Shown: positions 14,959 through 23,229, counted from the stretch's first letter. The stretch: DNA of 35,650 nucleotides from CAYHCE01 sp964355015 (GCA_964355015.1 CAYHCE010000034.1:1-35650), one strand, 5' to 3'. Made by a program: numbers and translations. The notes: a model not told the origin generated them from the sequence alone.

Positions 14959-15391
14959 AGCTGGCGTGCCTCACCAGCCAGTACCCCGCCGAAAGGCTCA
15001 CCACCATGATGCCGAGTCCCAGCAGGAGCATGGGCTTGTTCTCGGCGCCCGGAGGCAGCACGATCACCTTCCGGGAAACGGCCGTCAGAGCCGTGAGCAG
15101 GACCAGTTCTATCTGCACCACGTGGTGGCGCAGATAGGCGGTCACGTTCTGGAGCACCTCGAGGGCGATCAGCACGGTGAGCACATCGCCCAGAATCCTG
15201 ATCAGGTCGTTGCCGAGCCAGCCGGTGGCGGGATTGAACAGCTCCCAGACCACGGTGATCGAAAGGTGAACCGTGGCGGCCACCAACACCACGCAGAGCA
15301 GCAAGGAGAGGACCTTGGCCAGCTGCCGCTCGAAGCGATCCACCAGATCGAGGAAGACGCCATCCGCCAGGAATCCCAGGAGCGGTTTCAT
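14900..15391 (-). CDS. PsiE family (phosphate-starvation-inducible) membrane protein
   Basis: The 163-residue protein has four hydrophobic helices, including LAKVLSLLLCVVLVAATVHL, ILGDVLTVLIALEVLQNV, ELVLLTALTAVSRKVIVL and MLLLGLGIMVVSLSAGYWLV. The segment EVLQNVTAYLRHHVVQIELV is the conserved PsiE motif. PsiE proteins are inner-membrane proteins linked to phosphate starvation in E. coli, but their activity is not known. The ATG overlaps the stop of the small secreted-protein gene upstream by one base (TGATG). The end runs 59 bases into the convergent Nif11-cupin gene. Confidence 0.85.
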   Translation of the reverse strand: MKPLLGFLADGVFLDLVDRFERQLAKVLSLLLCVVLVAATVHLSITVVWELFNPATGWLGNDLIRILGDVLTVLIALEVLQNVTAYLRHHVVQIELVLLTALTAVSRKVIVLPPGAENKPMLLLGLGIMVVSLSAGYWLVRHASFTRKAPRTGPARAFRELDP

Positions 15392-15651
15392 CAGTTGCCG
15401 AAGGGGCGGATTTCCGGTTTGGCCGGGGTGTCGCTCGGGGAGTTCTCGATCACCGTGTCGCAGGTGACGGAGCCATCGGGATTGTTGATGCAGTTGGTGG
15501 GCTTGATGCGGGTGGAGGGGCCCACCTTGCTTCCAGGGCCCAGCAGATAGGTCTCTGACTGAGCCAGGACCGGCCCGGCAGCGAGGAGACTGCCGACCAG
15601 GCCGGCAACCGACAGCACTGAAACGGCTGAGGGAAGGGAGGAAGGCAGCAT
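15391..15651 (-). CDS. Small secreted hypothetical protein
   Basis: From the ATG at 15651 the protein has 86 residues: a signal peptide with the helix SVLSVAGLVGSLLAAGPVLA ending at a likely AxA-type cleavage before QSETY. The short mature part has LLGPGSKVGPSTRIKPTNC and NNPDGSVTCDTVIENSPSDT, with two Cys residues that could form a disulfide. A longer start at 15675 would put eight residues before the signal. The family is not recognised, although the mature sequence looks like a conserved cyanobacterial periplasmic type. It is co-transcribed with psiE. Confidence 0.65.
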   Translation of the reverse strand: MLPSSLPSAVSVLSVAGLVGSLLAAGPVLAQSETYLLGPGSKVGPSTRIKPTNCINNPDGSVTCDTVIENSPSDTPAKPEIRPFGN

Positions 15652-15690
15652 GGGACCCGATTCGACTGAGCCCACTCTGCCTGGCGGGTT

Positions 15691-16008
15691 CTAGTTCTGC
15701 CGGTCCTGCCGGATCTGTTCCAGCAGCAGATCCAGCTGGCCGAGCGGATCGTCGGCCTGGCCGGCCTCCTGCTCGGGCCGATCGTCTTCGCTCTGCCAGA
15801 GCTCCTCGATGCCGCAGAGCCTCTCTGCCAGCCCGGTCAGGCCCTGCTGGGCGTACAGCCGCTGCAACTCCTCAAGCAGGGCGGGCATCCGGATCGACTC
15901 GGCCCGCAGGGCCCGCCTGAGATCGGCCTGGGTGCGGCCGTGGTGACGCAGCCAGTCCTTGAGGAAAGCCTGAAGATCCTCCAGCTGATCGGAGCTGAGC
16001 AGTGCCAT
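15691..16008 (-). CDS. Hypothetical helical protein
   Basis: The 105-residue protein starts at the ATG at 16008, overlapping the DUF1232 stop by one base (TGATG); a TTG at 16011 is also possible. It is predicted soluble and helical, with SSDQLEDLQAFLKDWLRHHG, QADLRRALRAESIRMPALL and an acidic C-terminus (PEQEAGQADDPLGQLDLLLE). The segment around residues 25-50 (TQADLRRAL…PALLEELQRLY) has a helix-turn-helix-like look, but I cannot assign a family. Close coupling suggests a role with the DUF1232 membrane protein. Confidence 0.65.
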   Translation of the reverse strand: MALLSSDQLEDLQAFLKDWLRHHGRTQADLRRALRAESIRMPALLEELQRLYAQQGLTGLAERLCGIEELWQSEDDRPEQEAGQADDPLGQLDLLLEQIRQDRQN

Positions 16009-16451
16009 CAACGGCCTGGGGGAAACCAGCGATCCAGTTTGCGCCGCGCCCGCGACCGGATGTCGGGGGTGAGGTGACGTCCGGTGAGTCCGAGCAGGGC
16101 CGTGAGTGCCACCAGATCGTCGCTGAAGCCGGCAACCGGGATGAAGTCGGGGATCAGGTCGAGCGGCAGCAGCAGGTAGGTCAGGGCCGCCAGCATGCTG
16201 AGACGCACCTGGGGAGGAGTGTCGCCATCGAGCAGCAGTTCAAGGCACTCCAGGGCCGGCAGGGCGATGGCCCGGCCGGCACGGCGCAACAGGCGCCGCA
16301 GCACGCCCTCATCCACCACCGTGCTCTCGAGAACCTCGGCCTCCAGCGTGGGGGCCTCCCCCCTGCCGGAACCTTCACCGGAATCGCTGGGGCTGAAGCT
16401 GGCGTCGGTCGTGGCCATGGCTCTCGCAGGAGCAACGGAAGAGCCCATCAT
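16008..16451 (-). CDS. YkvA/DUF1232 family membrane protein
   Basis: The protein has up to 147 residues (ATG 16451; an ATG at 16418 would give 136). The N-terminal 50 residues are low-complexity and acidic. The DUF1232 core is clear: RLSMLAALTYLLLPLDLIPD, then FIPVAGFSDDLVALTALLG, with the family's 'P-DLIPD-IPV-G--DD' pattern. Function is unknown; the protein is probably membrane associated. It overlaps the next gene by one base. Confidence 0.87.
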   Translation of the reverse strand: MMGSSVAPARAMATTDASFSPSDSGEGSGRGEAPTLEAEVLESTVVDEGVLRRLLRRAGRAIALPALECLELLLDGDTPPQVRLSMLAALTYLLLPLDLIPDFIPVAGFSDDLVALTALLGLTGRHLTPDIRSRARRKLDRWFPPGR

Positions 16452-16514
16452 CCTCAGGGTGATTCAGACAGGACAAGGGCGGTTTCAGGTCCAGCCCGGG
16501 GCGGTGATCACTCC

Positions 16515-17438
16515 CTAGCCCACCTCCACCAGCCCACTCTGGATTCCCGCCTTGCGCAGCTTGCGCAAGGCCCGCTGCACCACCTGGCGGCAATACTCCC
16601 GACTGCAACCGAGCTGTCGCGCCACCTCGGCCAGGGTGCGCCACTCGTTGCTGCCATCCATGCCGAAGCGCAGCATCACCACCGTGCGCTCCCGCGGCGT
16701 GAGATTGGAGTGGTCGAGCAGGGTCCAGACCGAAGCGTTGCGCTCGGCCAGTTCGGCCCGCTCCAGCGGTGGCATCTCGTTGCTGGGCAGCACATCCACC
16801 AGCTCGGATGGATCACCCTTCGATTTGACCGCCCCCTGCAGGCTCACGGTGACACTGCGCAGTTCGCAGGCAAGCAGATCCTCCACCTCCACCAGCGGCA
16901 GGGCCATGCCTGCGGCCAGCTCCCGGGAGGTGGGCGTCAGCCCGTTGGCCTGCAGCAGACGTGCTTTCGCCGCCCGCAGCTTGGTGAGCTTCTCGTTCAC
17001 GTTCACCGGGATGCGGATCGTGCGGCTCTGGGTGGAGAGGGCACGGTTGAGGCCCTGCCGGATCCACCAGTAGGCATAGGTGCTGAAACGGTGCCCGCGG
17101 GTGGGGTCATATTTCTCCACAGCACGGGCCAGGCCGATCGTGCCTTCCTGGATCAGATCGAGCAGATCCAGACCCTTGCCCTGGTAGCGCTTGGCCAGAT
17201 TCACCACCAGGCGAAGATTGGCGATGATCATCTGATCCTTGGCCCGTTCGCCAAGGCGGATGGTTCGAAGCTCCAGATCGCTGTAATCGCAGCACTCGCC
17301 TTTGCCACCAGCCAGGCTGCAACGCTCGTTCAGAGCGATCATCGCCTGCACCTTGCGGCCAAGGGTGAGTTCCTGGGAAGGGGAGAGCAGCTGATGGCGG
17401 CCGATCTCACCGAGAAAGGCACTCAATGAACTCGCCAT
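16515..17438 (-). CDS. Group 2 (RpoD-like) sigma-70 factor
   Basis: From the ATG at 17438 the protein has 307 residues. It starts with a short region 1.2 (SSLSAFLGEIGRHQLLSPSQ), has region 2 (MIIANLRLVVNLAKRYQG, DLIQEGTIGLARAVEKYDP and FSTYAYWWIRQGLNRAL), region 3 (IRIPVNVNEKLTKLRAAKA) and a region 4 HTH (LAEVARQLGCSREYCRQVV). These features and the missing long N-terminus indicate a group 2, non-essential sigma factor used in stress or metabolic adaptation. The linker before region 2 holds Cys40, Cys49 and Cys50 (ERCSLAGGKGECCD), which is unusual. A GTG/ATG start further upstream (17501) would add 21 residues. Downstream, 63 bases separate it from DUF1232. Confidence 0.92.
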   Translation of the reverse strand: MASSLSAFLGEIGRHQLLSPSQELTLGRKVQAMIALNERCSLAGGKGECCDYSDLELRTIRLGERAKDQMIIANLRLVVNLAKRYQGKGLDLLDLIQEGTIGLARAVEKYDPTRGHRFSTYAYWWIRQGLNRALSTQSRTIRIPVNVNEKLTKLRAAKARLLQANGLTPTSRELAAGMALPLVEVEDLLACELRSVTVSLQGAVKSKGDPSELVDVLPSNEMPPLERAELAERNASVWTLLDHSNLTPRERTVVMLRFGMDGSNEWRTLAEVARQLGCSREYCRQVVQRALRKLRKAGIQSGLVEVG

Positions 17439-17460
17439 GACCCACTTCGAAGCTGAATTG

Positions 17461-17491
17461 AACCTAGGGCGGTTTGTCGATTGCGCGTCAA
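17461..17491 (-). promoter_or_regulatory. Possible sigma-70-type promoter of the sigma gene
   Basis: On the minus strand TTGACG (17491-17486) is followed after 19 bases by TAGGTT (17466-17461), 22 bases before the sigma factor ATG. The spacer is longer than ideal. The intergenic region is AT-richer than its surroundings, as expected for a divergent promoter region with DUF2214. Confidence 0.3.
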
Positions 17492-17627
17492 CGGTCAGCA
17501 AAGACTTCCGACTTACTTCGTTATTCCGATTTGATTCGCAATTCGATCAAACAGCCGCCTCTATGCATTTCTACTCACCAGCCGCCGCGGCTCGCTACCG
17601 TCTTGGCCCTGCCGACCGTTCCGAGCG

Positions 17628-18134
17628 ATGACAGCCCTGGCCGCCCTCCCCGCCGCTTTCGTCTTTCCCGGTGGGGTGGTTCCCAGCGCCGCCGTGGCCT
17701 ACGTGCACTACCTCAGCTTCATGCTCTGCTTCGGCGCCCTGGTGCTGGAGCGGCGTCTGATCAAGGCCGATCCCGCCCGCGGCGAGGCGATCCTGATGGT
17801 GATCACCGACATCGTCTATGGCATTGCCGCCCTGCTCGTGCTGCTGAGCGGCATCCTGCGGGTGCTCCATTACGGCCAGGGCAGCGATTTCTACACAGCG
17901 AACCCACTGTTCTGGTGGAAGGTGGGCCTGTACCTCTCGGTGGGTGCCCTCTCGCTCTACCCCACCATCACCTACATCCTCTGGGCCATCCCTCTGCGCA
18001 AGGGGGAACTGCCCCAGGTGAGCGAGGCCCTGGCCGGCCGGCTGCGCTGGGTGCTCAACATCGAACTGGCGGGGTTCGTCTCGATCCCCCTGCTGGCCAC
18101 CCTGATGGCACGGGGGGTGGGCCTGCCCGGCTGA
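17628..18134 (+). CDS. DUF2214 family membrane protein
   Basis: The 168-residue protein has four membrane helices and the DUF2214 pattern: AYVHYLSFMLCFGALVLERR, ITDIVYGIAALLVLLSGILR, PLFWWKVGLYLSVGALSLYP and LNIELAGFVSIPLLATLMAR. The family is widespread and its function is unknown. The gene is divergent from the sigma factor gene with about 190 bases between them. The metallopeptidase gene follows after 25 bases on the same strand. Confidence 0.88.
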   Translation: MTALAALPAAFVFPGGVVPSAAVAYVHYLSFMLCFGALVLERRLIKADPARGEAILMVITDIVYGIAALLVLLSGILRVLHYGQGSDFYTANPLFWWKVGLYLSVGALSLYPTITYILWAIPLRKGELPQVSEALAGRLRWVLNIELAGFVSIPLLATLMARGVGLPG

Positions 18135-18159
18135 GCCCGACGGCCTCCACCTCCCTCCC

Positions 18160-18948
18160 GTGCCTGCGAAGGACAGCGTGAGGAAACCAGCCCCGCTGCT
18201 GACGGCTCTCACTCTGCTCAGCCTGGCAAGCGGCGCAGGATCGAGCCTGAGGGCCGCCGAGCCGGATCCGTGCCCGCCGGCCGCTCAGAGCCGTCCCTGG
18301 CGAGCTTCCGCCGCCGCGCCGGCCCCGGCTGCCGCCACCCCTGTCGCCACCCCTGTCGCCACCGACTATCGCAGCCAGCTCCGACCCACCGCGCTCGGCT
18401 GGCCGCGGCTCGATCGCTGGTGCGTCTGGGTGGAACCGATCAGCCTCAGCGGCCCTGCCGCCCGCTGGGAGGAACGGTGGCTGGGGGCCGTAGAGGCCGC
18501 CCTTCAGACCTGGAGCCAGGAGCTGACGCTGCAGAGGGTCGGCGATCCGGAAAGGGCCCAGGTCCTGATGCGCCGCCGCCGTCCCCCCCTGCTGGACGAG
18601 AACGGACGGCGACGGGCCAGCCACGGCCGCGCCATTCCTGCCGTTCTGGAAGTGGAGCGGCTGGGGGTCTGGCGCCTGGAGCCCCGGGTGGAGGTGCTGC
18701 TCAGCCCGGACCAGCGCCAGGAGGCCCTGCAGGCCACGGCTCTGCATGAACTCGGGCATGCCTTCGGGCTCTGGGGCCACAGCGACGATCCGGCCGACGC
18801 CATGGCGGCGGTGCCGGGCGCCCGGCCCGTGCTGGAGCTGACCGGCCGGGACAGGGCCACCCTGCGCTGGTTGTACGACCAGCCCACCCCGTTCGGCCGG
18901 CCGCTCGGTTCCTCCGGCAGGGGATCGGGCTCGGTCCGGGCGGAATGA
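18160..18948 (+). CDS. Secreted matrixin-like zinc metallopeptidase
   Basis: The 262-residue protein (GTG start) has a signal-like N-terminus (LLTALTLLSLASGAGSSLRA) and a linker with the tandem TPVATPVAT. The C-terminal third has the zinc site HELGHAFGLWGHS, with His196, Glu197 and His200 and a third His at 207. Spacing is one residue longer than in matrixins (HExxHxxGxxxH rather than HExxHxxGxxH); a similar pattern exists in a cyanobacterial peptidase family. DRATLRWLYDQPTPFG near the end also matches that family. Expected location is periplasm or outside the cell, substrate unknown. A hairpin separates it from hisIE on the other strand. Confidence 0.83.
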   Translation: MPAKDSVRKPAPLLTALTLLSLASGAGSSLRAAEPDPCPPAAQSRPWRASAAAPAPAAATPVATPVATDYRSQLRPTALGWPRLDRWCVWVEPISLSGPAARWEERWLGAVEAALQTWSQELTLQRVGDPERAQVLMRRRRPPLLDENGRRRASHGRAIPAVLEVERLGVWRLEPRVEVLLSPDQRQEALQATALHELGHAFGLWGHSDDPADAMAAVPGARPVLELTGRDRATLRWLYDQPTPFGRPLGSSGRGSGSVRAE

Positions 18949-18951
18949 GCC

Positions 18952-18969
18952 GTACCCCAGGGGGGGTAC
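18952..18969. terminator. Hairpin between convergent metallopeptidase and hisIE genes
   Basis: GTACCCC (18952-18958) pairs with GGGGTAC (18963-18969) around AGGG, in the 37 bases between the two stops. The stem is strong, but no T-run follows on either strand. Its position suggests a shared terminator. Confidence 0.4.
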
Positions 18970-18985
18970 CGCAGACAGCACTCCC

Positions 18986-19684
18986 CTATTCGCGCCGGGG
19001 AGCGCCGCGCCGCGCCGCCAGCACCTCCTGCACCCGCCGCCACTCGACTCCGTGGTGGGCCAGTGCCACCTGCAGGTGGAAGATCAGATCGGCCGCCTCG
19101 CCGGCGATGGCGCCGGCATCGTCGTCCATGCAGGCCATCACGAATTCGGCACTCTCCTCGCCGATCTTCTTGAGGATGCGGTTGTCACCCCCCGCGAGCA
19201 ACCTGTTCGTATAGCTGCCGGGCTCTGGCTGATCGCGGCGGCGGCAGATGACGCGGGCCAGCTCGGTGCAGGCATCGGCCGGCGGAGGCGGCGCTGCAGG
19301 GCCGCCGGCCGTCCGCACCGGGCCGTCCTCGAAGAAGCAGCTGCGGGCGCCGGTGTGGCAGGCCACGTCGCCGATCTGCTCGATGGCGAGCAGGAGAACA
19401 TCGGCGTCGCAGTCGTAACGCAGGCCCCGCAGCCGCTGGAAATGGCCGCTGGTGGCGCCCTTGTGCCAGAGCTCCCGCCGCGAGCGGCTCCAGTAGTGCA
19501 CCTCGCCGCTGGCCAGGCTGCGCTCGATGGCCTCCCGGTTCATCCAGGCCAGCATCAGCACGGCCCCATCCAGCCAGTCCTGGGCCACGGCGGGAATCAG
19601 ACCGGCCGCGTCGAAACGCAGCTGGTCGACGAACGGGAGAGAACCACCACCAGCGGGGCTGGGGGGCTGAAATGATGCCTCCAA
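18986..19684 (-). CDS. hisIE: HisIE: phosphoribosyl-AMP cyclohydrolase / phosphoribosyl-ATP pyrophosphatase
   Basis: The fusion catalyses steps 2 and 3 of histidine synthesis. The HisI half has IPAVAQDWLDGAVLMLAWMN, REAIERSLASGEVHYWSRSR, the metal-binding YDCDADVLLLAIEQ and CHTGARSCF, all zinc and Mg ligands kept. The HisE half has YTNRLLAGGDNRILKKIGEE and AGEAADLIFHLQVALA. A proline-rich linker joins them. No ATG lies near the expected start; I chose the TTG at 19684, which gives 232 residues, because an upstream start would run deep into the divergent queD gene. The two starts are then only about 20-40 bases apart. The long upstream open frame is a shadow. Confidence 0.92.
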   Translation of the reverse strand: MEASFQPPSPAGGGSLPFVDQLRFDAAGLIPAVAQDWLDGAVLMLAWMNREAIERSLASGEVHYWSRSRRELWHKGATSGHFQRLRGLRYDCDADVLLLAIEQIGDVACHTGARSCFFEDGPVRTAGGPAAPPPPADACTELARVICRRRDQPEPGSYTNRLLAGGDNRILKKIGEESAEFVMACMDDDAGAIAGEAADLIFHLQVALAHHGVEWRRVQEVLAARRGAPRRE

Positions 19685-19723
19685 GGGAGCGGAGTCCGGC
19701 TGATGCGATCCTCCCCCATCCCC

Positions 19724-20209
19724 ATGACGGCGTACTTCACCTGCTCCAAACAGTTCAGCGGCTACCCCTGCTGTCACCGTCAGTGGCGGCACCAGGGCCA
19801 CTGCCGTTTCGTGCATGGCTACAGCCGCAGCTTCACCTTCTGGTTCCAGGCGCAGCATCTGGATCCGAACGGCTTCGTGGTGGACTTCTCCAGCCTGCGG
19901 GAGCTGGAGCGGCAGCTGGCCGCACAGTTCGACCACACCTTTCTGGCCAGCGCCGATGATCCCCTGCTGGAGCGCTGGCAGACCCTCCATGAGCTGGGCG
20001 CCCTGGATCTGCGGGTGATGAGCAACGTGGGGATGGAAGGGAGCGCCGAGCTGGTCTGGGACTGGGCCAATGCCCTGCTGCGCCAGCGGGAGGGGGGCCG
20101 GGCCTGCTGCTGGAAGGTGGAAGCGCGCGAGAACGAGAAGAACGCCGCCTGCTTCGAGGCGGTTCCCCGCTGGTTCGAAGCACGGTCCGAGCCGATCGCG
20201 CAGACGTGA
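19724..20209 (+). CDS. QueD-like 6-carboxytetrahydropterin synthase family protein
   Basis: From the ATG at 19724 the protein has 161 residues (an ATG at 19703 would add seven). It belongs to the PTPS/QueD fold, whose members use zinc to convert dihydroneopterin triphosphate, for example to the queuosine precursor. The active-site region reads HRQWRHQGHCRFVHGYSRSF: the catalytic Cys (GHC) and two His ligands are kept, but the usual second HGH is HGY, so the third zinc ligand is a tyrosine. A similar HGYS pattern occurs in a subgroup of alphaproteobacterial homologues, so it may not be inactivating. The gene overlaps the next by four bases (GTGA). Confidence 0.82.
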   Translation: MTAYFTCSKQFSGYPCCHRQWRHQGHCRFVHGYSRSFTFWFQAQHLDPNGFVVDFSSLRELERQLAAQFDHTFLASADDPLLERWQTLHELGALDLRVMSNVGMEGSAELVWDWANALLRQREGGRACCWKVEARENEKNAACFEAVPRWFEARSEPIAQT

Positions 20210-21189
20210 GCGGATCACTGTCGTGGGACCGGCTGACCACCACCTGGGCCCTGTTCCAGGCCCTGCTGATCGAGGCGATGCCTTTCCTGCTGATCGGCGT
20301 GGCCATCTCCACCCTGGCCCGCTGGCTCAGTCCCGGCGGGAAGTGGGTGCGCAGACTGCCCGCCCATCCCCTGCTGGGTCCGCTCACCGGCGCCGCCCTC
20401 GGCTTCGCCCTGCCGGCCTGCGAGTGCGGCAACGTGCCGGTGGCCCGGCGGCTTCTGGTCGGTGGCGCCCCCCTGGGCACCGCCATGGGCTTTCTGTTCG
20501 CCGCACCGGTGCTCAACCCGATCGTGCTGGCCAGCACCTGGGCTGCCTTCCCCGACCAGCCCTGGCTGCTGGCGGCCCGGCCCCTTGGGGCCCTGGTGAT
20601 CGCCCTTGCCCTGGCCACCCTGCTGCGGCGCCTGCCGGAGGGCGTCCTGCTGAACCCCGTGCTCCTGGAGGAGCGCCGGCTCAGCCAGCCGCTCAGCAGT
20701 GTCTCGCTGCTGGAGCGACGCGGCGGCCTGATCGGCACCGCGCGGGGAGTGACAGAGGCCCCACCGAGCGCGCCGCCGCGGCGTCCACCCTTGGCGGAGG
20801 TGCTCGGCCACGGCAGCGCCGAATTCCTCGATCTGACCCTGCTGCTGGTGCTGGGCTGCGCCATCGCCGCCCTGGTGCAGACCCTGGTGCCCCGTGCCTG
20901 GCTGCTGGCGGTGGGGGGTGCGCCCACCCTCTCGATTCTCAGCCTGATGCTGCTGAGCCTGGTGGTGTCGGTGTGCTCCAGCGTGGATGCCTTCCTGGCC
21001 CTGGGCTTCGCCGCCCAGGTCACCCCCGGCGCCGTGCTGGCCTTCCTGCTGCTGGGCCCGGTGATCGACCTCAAGCTGGTGGGGCTGTTCGCCATCCTGT
21101 TCAAGCCCCGGGCCATCCTGCTCACGGCGGTGGCCGCCTCCCTTGTGGTGCTGTTGATCGGTCAATGGACCAACCTGCTGCTGCTGTGA
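20206..21189 (+). CDS. COG0701/UPF0718-type permease
   Basis: The 327-residue protein has about eight membrane helices in two halves, typical of the DUF318/ArsP-like permeases. Signature motifs are PACECGNVPVARRL in the first half and VVSVCSSVDAFLALG in the second half, with PVIDLKLVGL near the end. A non-conserved linker (about 150-205) separates the halves. The start is a GTG at 20206, overlapping the queD stop. Its stop overlaps the TIGR03943 gene by four bases. In Bacillus, a homologous permease/TIGR03943 pair is under zinc control, so a metal-related role is likely but not shown here. Confidence 0.88.
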   Translation: MSGSLSWDRLTTTWALFQALLIEAMPFLLIGVAISTLARWLSPGGKWVRRLPAHPLLGPLTGAALGFALPACECGNVPVARRLLVGGAPLGTAMGFLFAAPVLNPIVLASTWAAFPDQPWLLAARPLGALVIALALATLLRRLPEGVLLNPVLLEERRLSQPLSSVSLLERRGGLIGTARGVTEAPPSAPPRRPPLAEVLGHGSAEFLDLTLLLVLGCAIAALVQTLVPRAWLLAVGGAPTLSILSLMLLSLVVSVCSSVDAFLALGFAAQVTPGAVLAFLLLGPVIDLKLVGLFAILFKPRAILLTAVAASLVVLLIGQWTNLLLL

Positions 21190-21863
21190 ACAGGGATGCA
21201 GCCCTGCGGACCCTGAGCCTGGCGCTCTGGGGCGCCGTGCTCCTGCAGAGCGCCGTGAGCGGCCGCCTCGATCTGCTGCTGCGCGCCGTGTTCCATCCCC
21301 TGGTGTGGGGGAGCGGCCTGGTGCTGCTGGCCCTGGCCGCGGTGGAGCTGCGCAGCGGCGCCCGCACGCGCCTGGCCCCGCGCCAGCGTGCCGGCCTGCT
21401 GCTGGGATGTGGCGCGGCCGTGGCGGTGCTGCTGCTGCCGCCGCAGCCCTCGTTCGCGGATCTGGCCGCCAACCGGGGGCGGGAGCTGCTGGAGGAACCG
21501 GGCCTCAGCTTCGTGGTCCCCCCCGGCCAGCGCAGCCTCACCGAGTGGGTGCGCCTGCTGCGCAGCGAGCCCGATCCCGGCCTGCACAACGGCGACCCGG
21601 TGCGGATCAGCGGCTTCGTGCTGCCGGTGCCAGGCGACCGCCCCCAGCTTGCCCGCCTGCTGGTGCGCTGCTGCCTGGTGGATGCCACGCCGGTGGGCCT
21701 GCCGGTGCTCTGGCCCCGCGATCGCCCGGTGCCCCGGGCGGATCAGTGGCTGGAGCTGCAGGGAGTGATGGCCAGCGAGAGCTTCGAAGGCCGCCTGCGC
21801 AGCGTGGTGAAGCCAACCCGGTGGCGGCCGATTCCCCGGCCCCAGCGGCCCCTGGAGCCATGA
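21186..21863 (+). CDS. TIGR03943 family putative permease partner
   Basis: From the GTG at 21186 (GTGA overlap) the protein has 225 residues. Two N-terminal membrane segments are RTLSLALWGAVLLQSAV-like and LVWGSGLVLLALAAVELR, then a basic linker and a third helix (GLLLGCGAAVAVLLLPP). The C-terminal domain has VRISGFVLPVPGDRPQLARL, LLVRCCLVDATPVGLPV and WLELQGVMASESFEG, which is the TIGR03943 pattern with a conserved CC. It is the usual companion of the COG0701 permease and is expected in the inner membrane. The stop overlaps the next ATG. Confidence 0.87.
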   Translation: MNRDAALRTLSLALWGAVLLQSAVSGRLDLLLRAVFHPLVWGSGLVLLALAAVELRSGARTRLAPRQRAGLLLGCGAAVAVLLLPPQPSFADLAANRGRELLEEPGLSFVVPPGQRSLTEWVRLLRSEPDPGLHNGDPVRISGFVLPVPGDRPQLARLLVRCCLVDATPVGLPVLWPRDRPVPRADQWLELQGVMASESFEGRLRSVVKPTRWRPIPRPQRPLEP

Positions 21864-23194
21864 ACGGCCCCGGCATCGCGCTGCTGGCTGGTCTCGGCCT
21901 GGCACTGGTGCAGCAGCAGGCCCTGCTCCATCGCCCGCCGCGGCTCCTGCAGATGCGCCAGGCGGCGGCGAGCTCCGGCCCGGCCGCCCTCAGCCTGCGC
22001 TTCAGCCGGCCCCTGGAGCCGGCGAGCGTGGCGGCACACACGGCGCTGGGGCCGCCCCTGGCCTTCGCCGTGCAGGGAACGGGCAACCCGCTGCTGCTGC
22101 TGCCGAAGGCGGGCCAGCGGATCGAGGGGCCGCTGCGCCTGCGGCTGGGGGGCGAGGATCGGCGTGGCCTGGCCCTCGCCCCCAGCGAACGCCACTGGGA
22201 CCCCCGCCCCCATTTGCTGGCGGTGGTGCCGGTGGCGGGCGGGGAACAGCTGCAGGTTCGCCAGCACAACGGCCGGTGGACGCCGCTGACGCCGGTGTGG
22301 CACTCGATCCCGATCCTGCAGCCTCTGGGGGATGGCTCCGGCGTGGGCCTGGTCAGCCGCGACGGGCAGGGGGATCACCAGGTGTGGCGCCTGGGGCTCC
22401 GCAGCCGCAACCTTGCCGCCAGCGCCGCCGAGCTCGGCCTGGTGCAGCGCCAGAAGCTGGAGCGGTTCGGCAACGAACCGCTCCAGTACGCCCAGCTGAG
22501 CAGCAACCGCGCCGGTGATCTGCTGGTGCAGGCCGCCCACAGGGCAACGAGTCAGGGCAGCAGTGTGCTCTGGCGCCGCGCCGGCGGGCGCCAGGACCTG
22601 AAGCTGGAGGCCAGCGGCCCGATCACCCTGCTGCCCGAGGGGGGCGAGGTGATCGTGCCGGAAAGCGAGGGGCTGTCGCTGCGGTCGCTGCCGCCCCGGC
22701 CGCCGCGGCGGCAGGTGCTGCCGGGCAGCCGCGATCTCAGCAGCTTCTGTCCGGTGGCCGGGCGGGCCCTGCTGGTGCGCCACTGGCCTGATTTCCGGCG
22801 CTCGCTGGAGCTGGTGGAGCCGGGCCAGGCGCCCCGCCCCCTCTGGCTCGGCAGCGAGGGGCTGGTGGCCAGCGCCTGCTCACGGGGCGGGGAGCGGGTC
22901 TGGGCCCTGCTGATCGAGGGGATCTCTCAGCCGCGGCTCATCCTGCTCAGCCTCGATCGGCGCGGCCGGGTGCCGCAACGGAAGGTGCTGGAGGGCTGGG
23001 AGCTGGAACCGGGCACCAGCCTGCAGTACGACCCCACCGGCGATCGCCTCCTGCTGGCCCTGCGCCCCCTGGCCAGCGGCAACGGCCAGTCCCGGCGCGA
23101 AGACGCCCGGGCAGCCCTGATCGATGCCACCAGCTTGCGACTCACGATGCTCGACAAGCCCGTACGACAGGTGCAGTGGCTGAGGGCGGGGTGA
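21860..23194 (+). CDS. Unknown protein, last gene of the queD-permease operon
   Basis: The 444-residue protein starts at an ATG overlapping the previous stop (ATGA). An N-terminal hydrophobic segment (GIALLAGLGLALVQQQALL) suggests an anchor or signal. It is followed by a beta-rich part with LSLRFSRPLEPASVAAHTAL, resembling an Ig-like domain, and several strand-turn repeats ending in motifs such as RLILLSLDRRGRV and GTSLQYDPTGDRLLLALRPL, which look like TolB/beta-propeller blades. I do not recognise a family. Its place in the operon suggests it works at the cell surface with the permease pair. Confidence 0.75.
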   Translation: MNGPGIALLAGLGLALVQQQALLHRPPRLLQMRQAAASSGPAALSLRFSRPLEPASVAAHTALGPPLAFAVQGTGNPLLLLPKAGQRIEGPLRLRLGGEDRRGLALAPSERHWDPRPHLLAVVPVAGGEQLQVRQHNGRWTPLTPVWHSIPILQPLGDGSGVGLVSRDGQGDHQVWRLGLRSRNLAASAAELGLVQRQKLERFGNEPLQYAQLSSNRAGDLLVQAAHRATSQGSSVLWRRAGGRQDLKLEASGPITLLPEGGEVIVPESEGLSLRSLPPRPPRRQVLPGSRDLSSFCPVAGRALLVRHWPDFRRSLELVEPGQAPRPLWLGSEGLVASACSRGGERVWALLIEGISQPRLILLSLDRRGRVPQRKVLEGWELEPGTSLQYDPTGDRLLLALRPLASGNGQSRREDARAALIDATSLRLTMLDKPVRQVQWLRAG

Positions 23195-23229
23195 GCTGAT
23201 CTGCTTGGCCGATCAAGACAACCACAACC

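Noticed and set aside
18335..18362. 12-base tandem duplication in the metallopeptidase linker
   Set aside because: Only two copies, encoding TPVATPVAT in a flexible linker; ordinary low-complexity variation.
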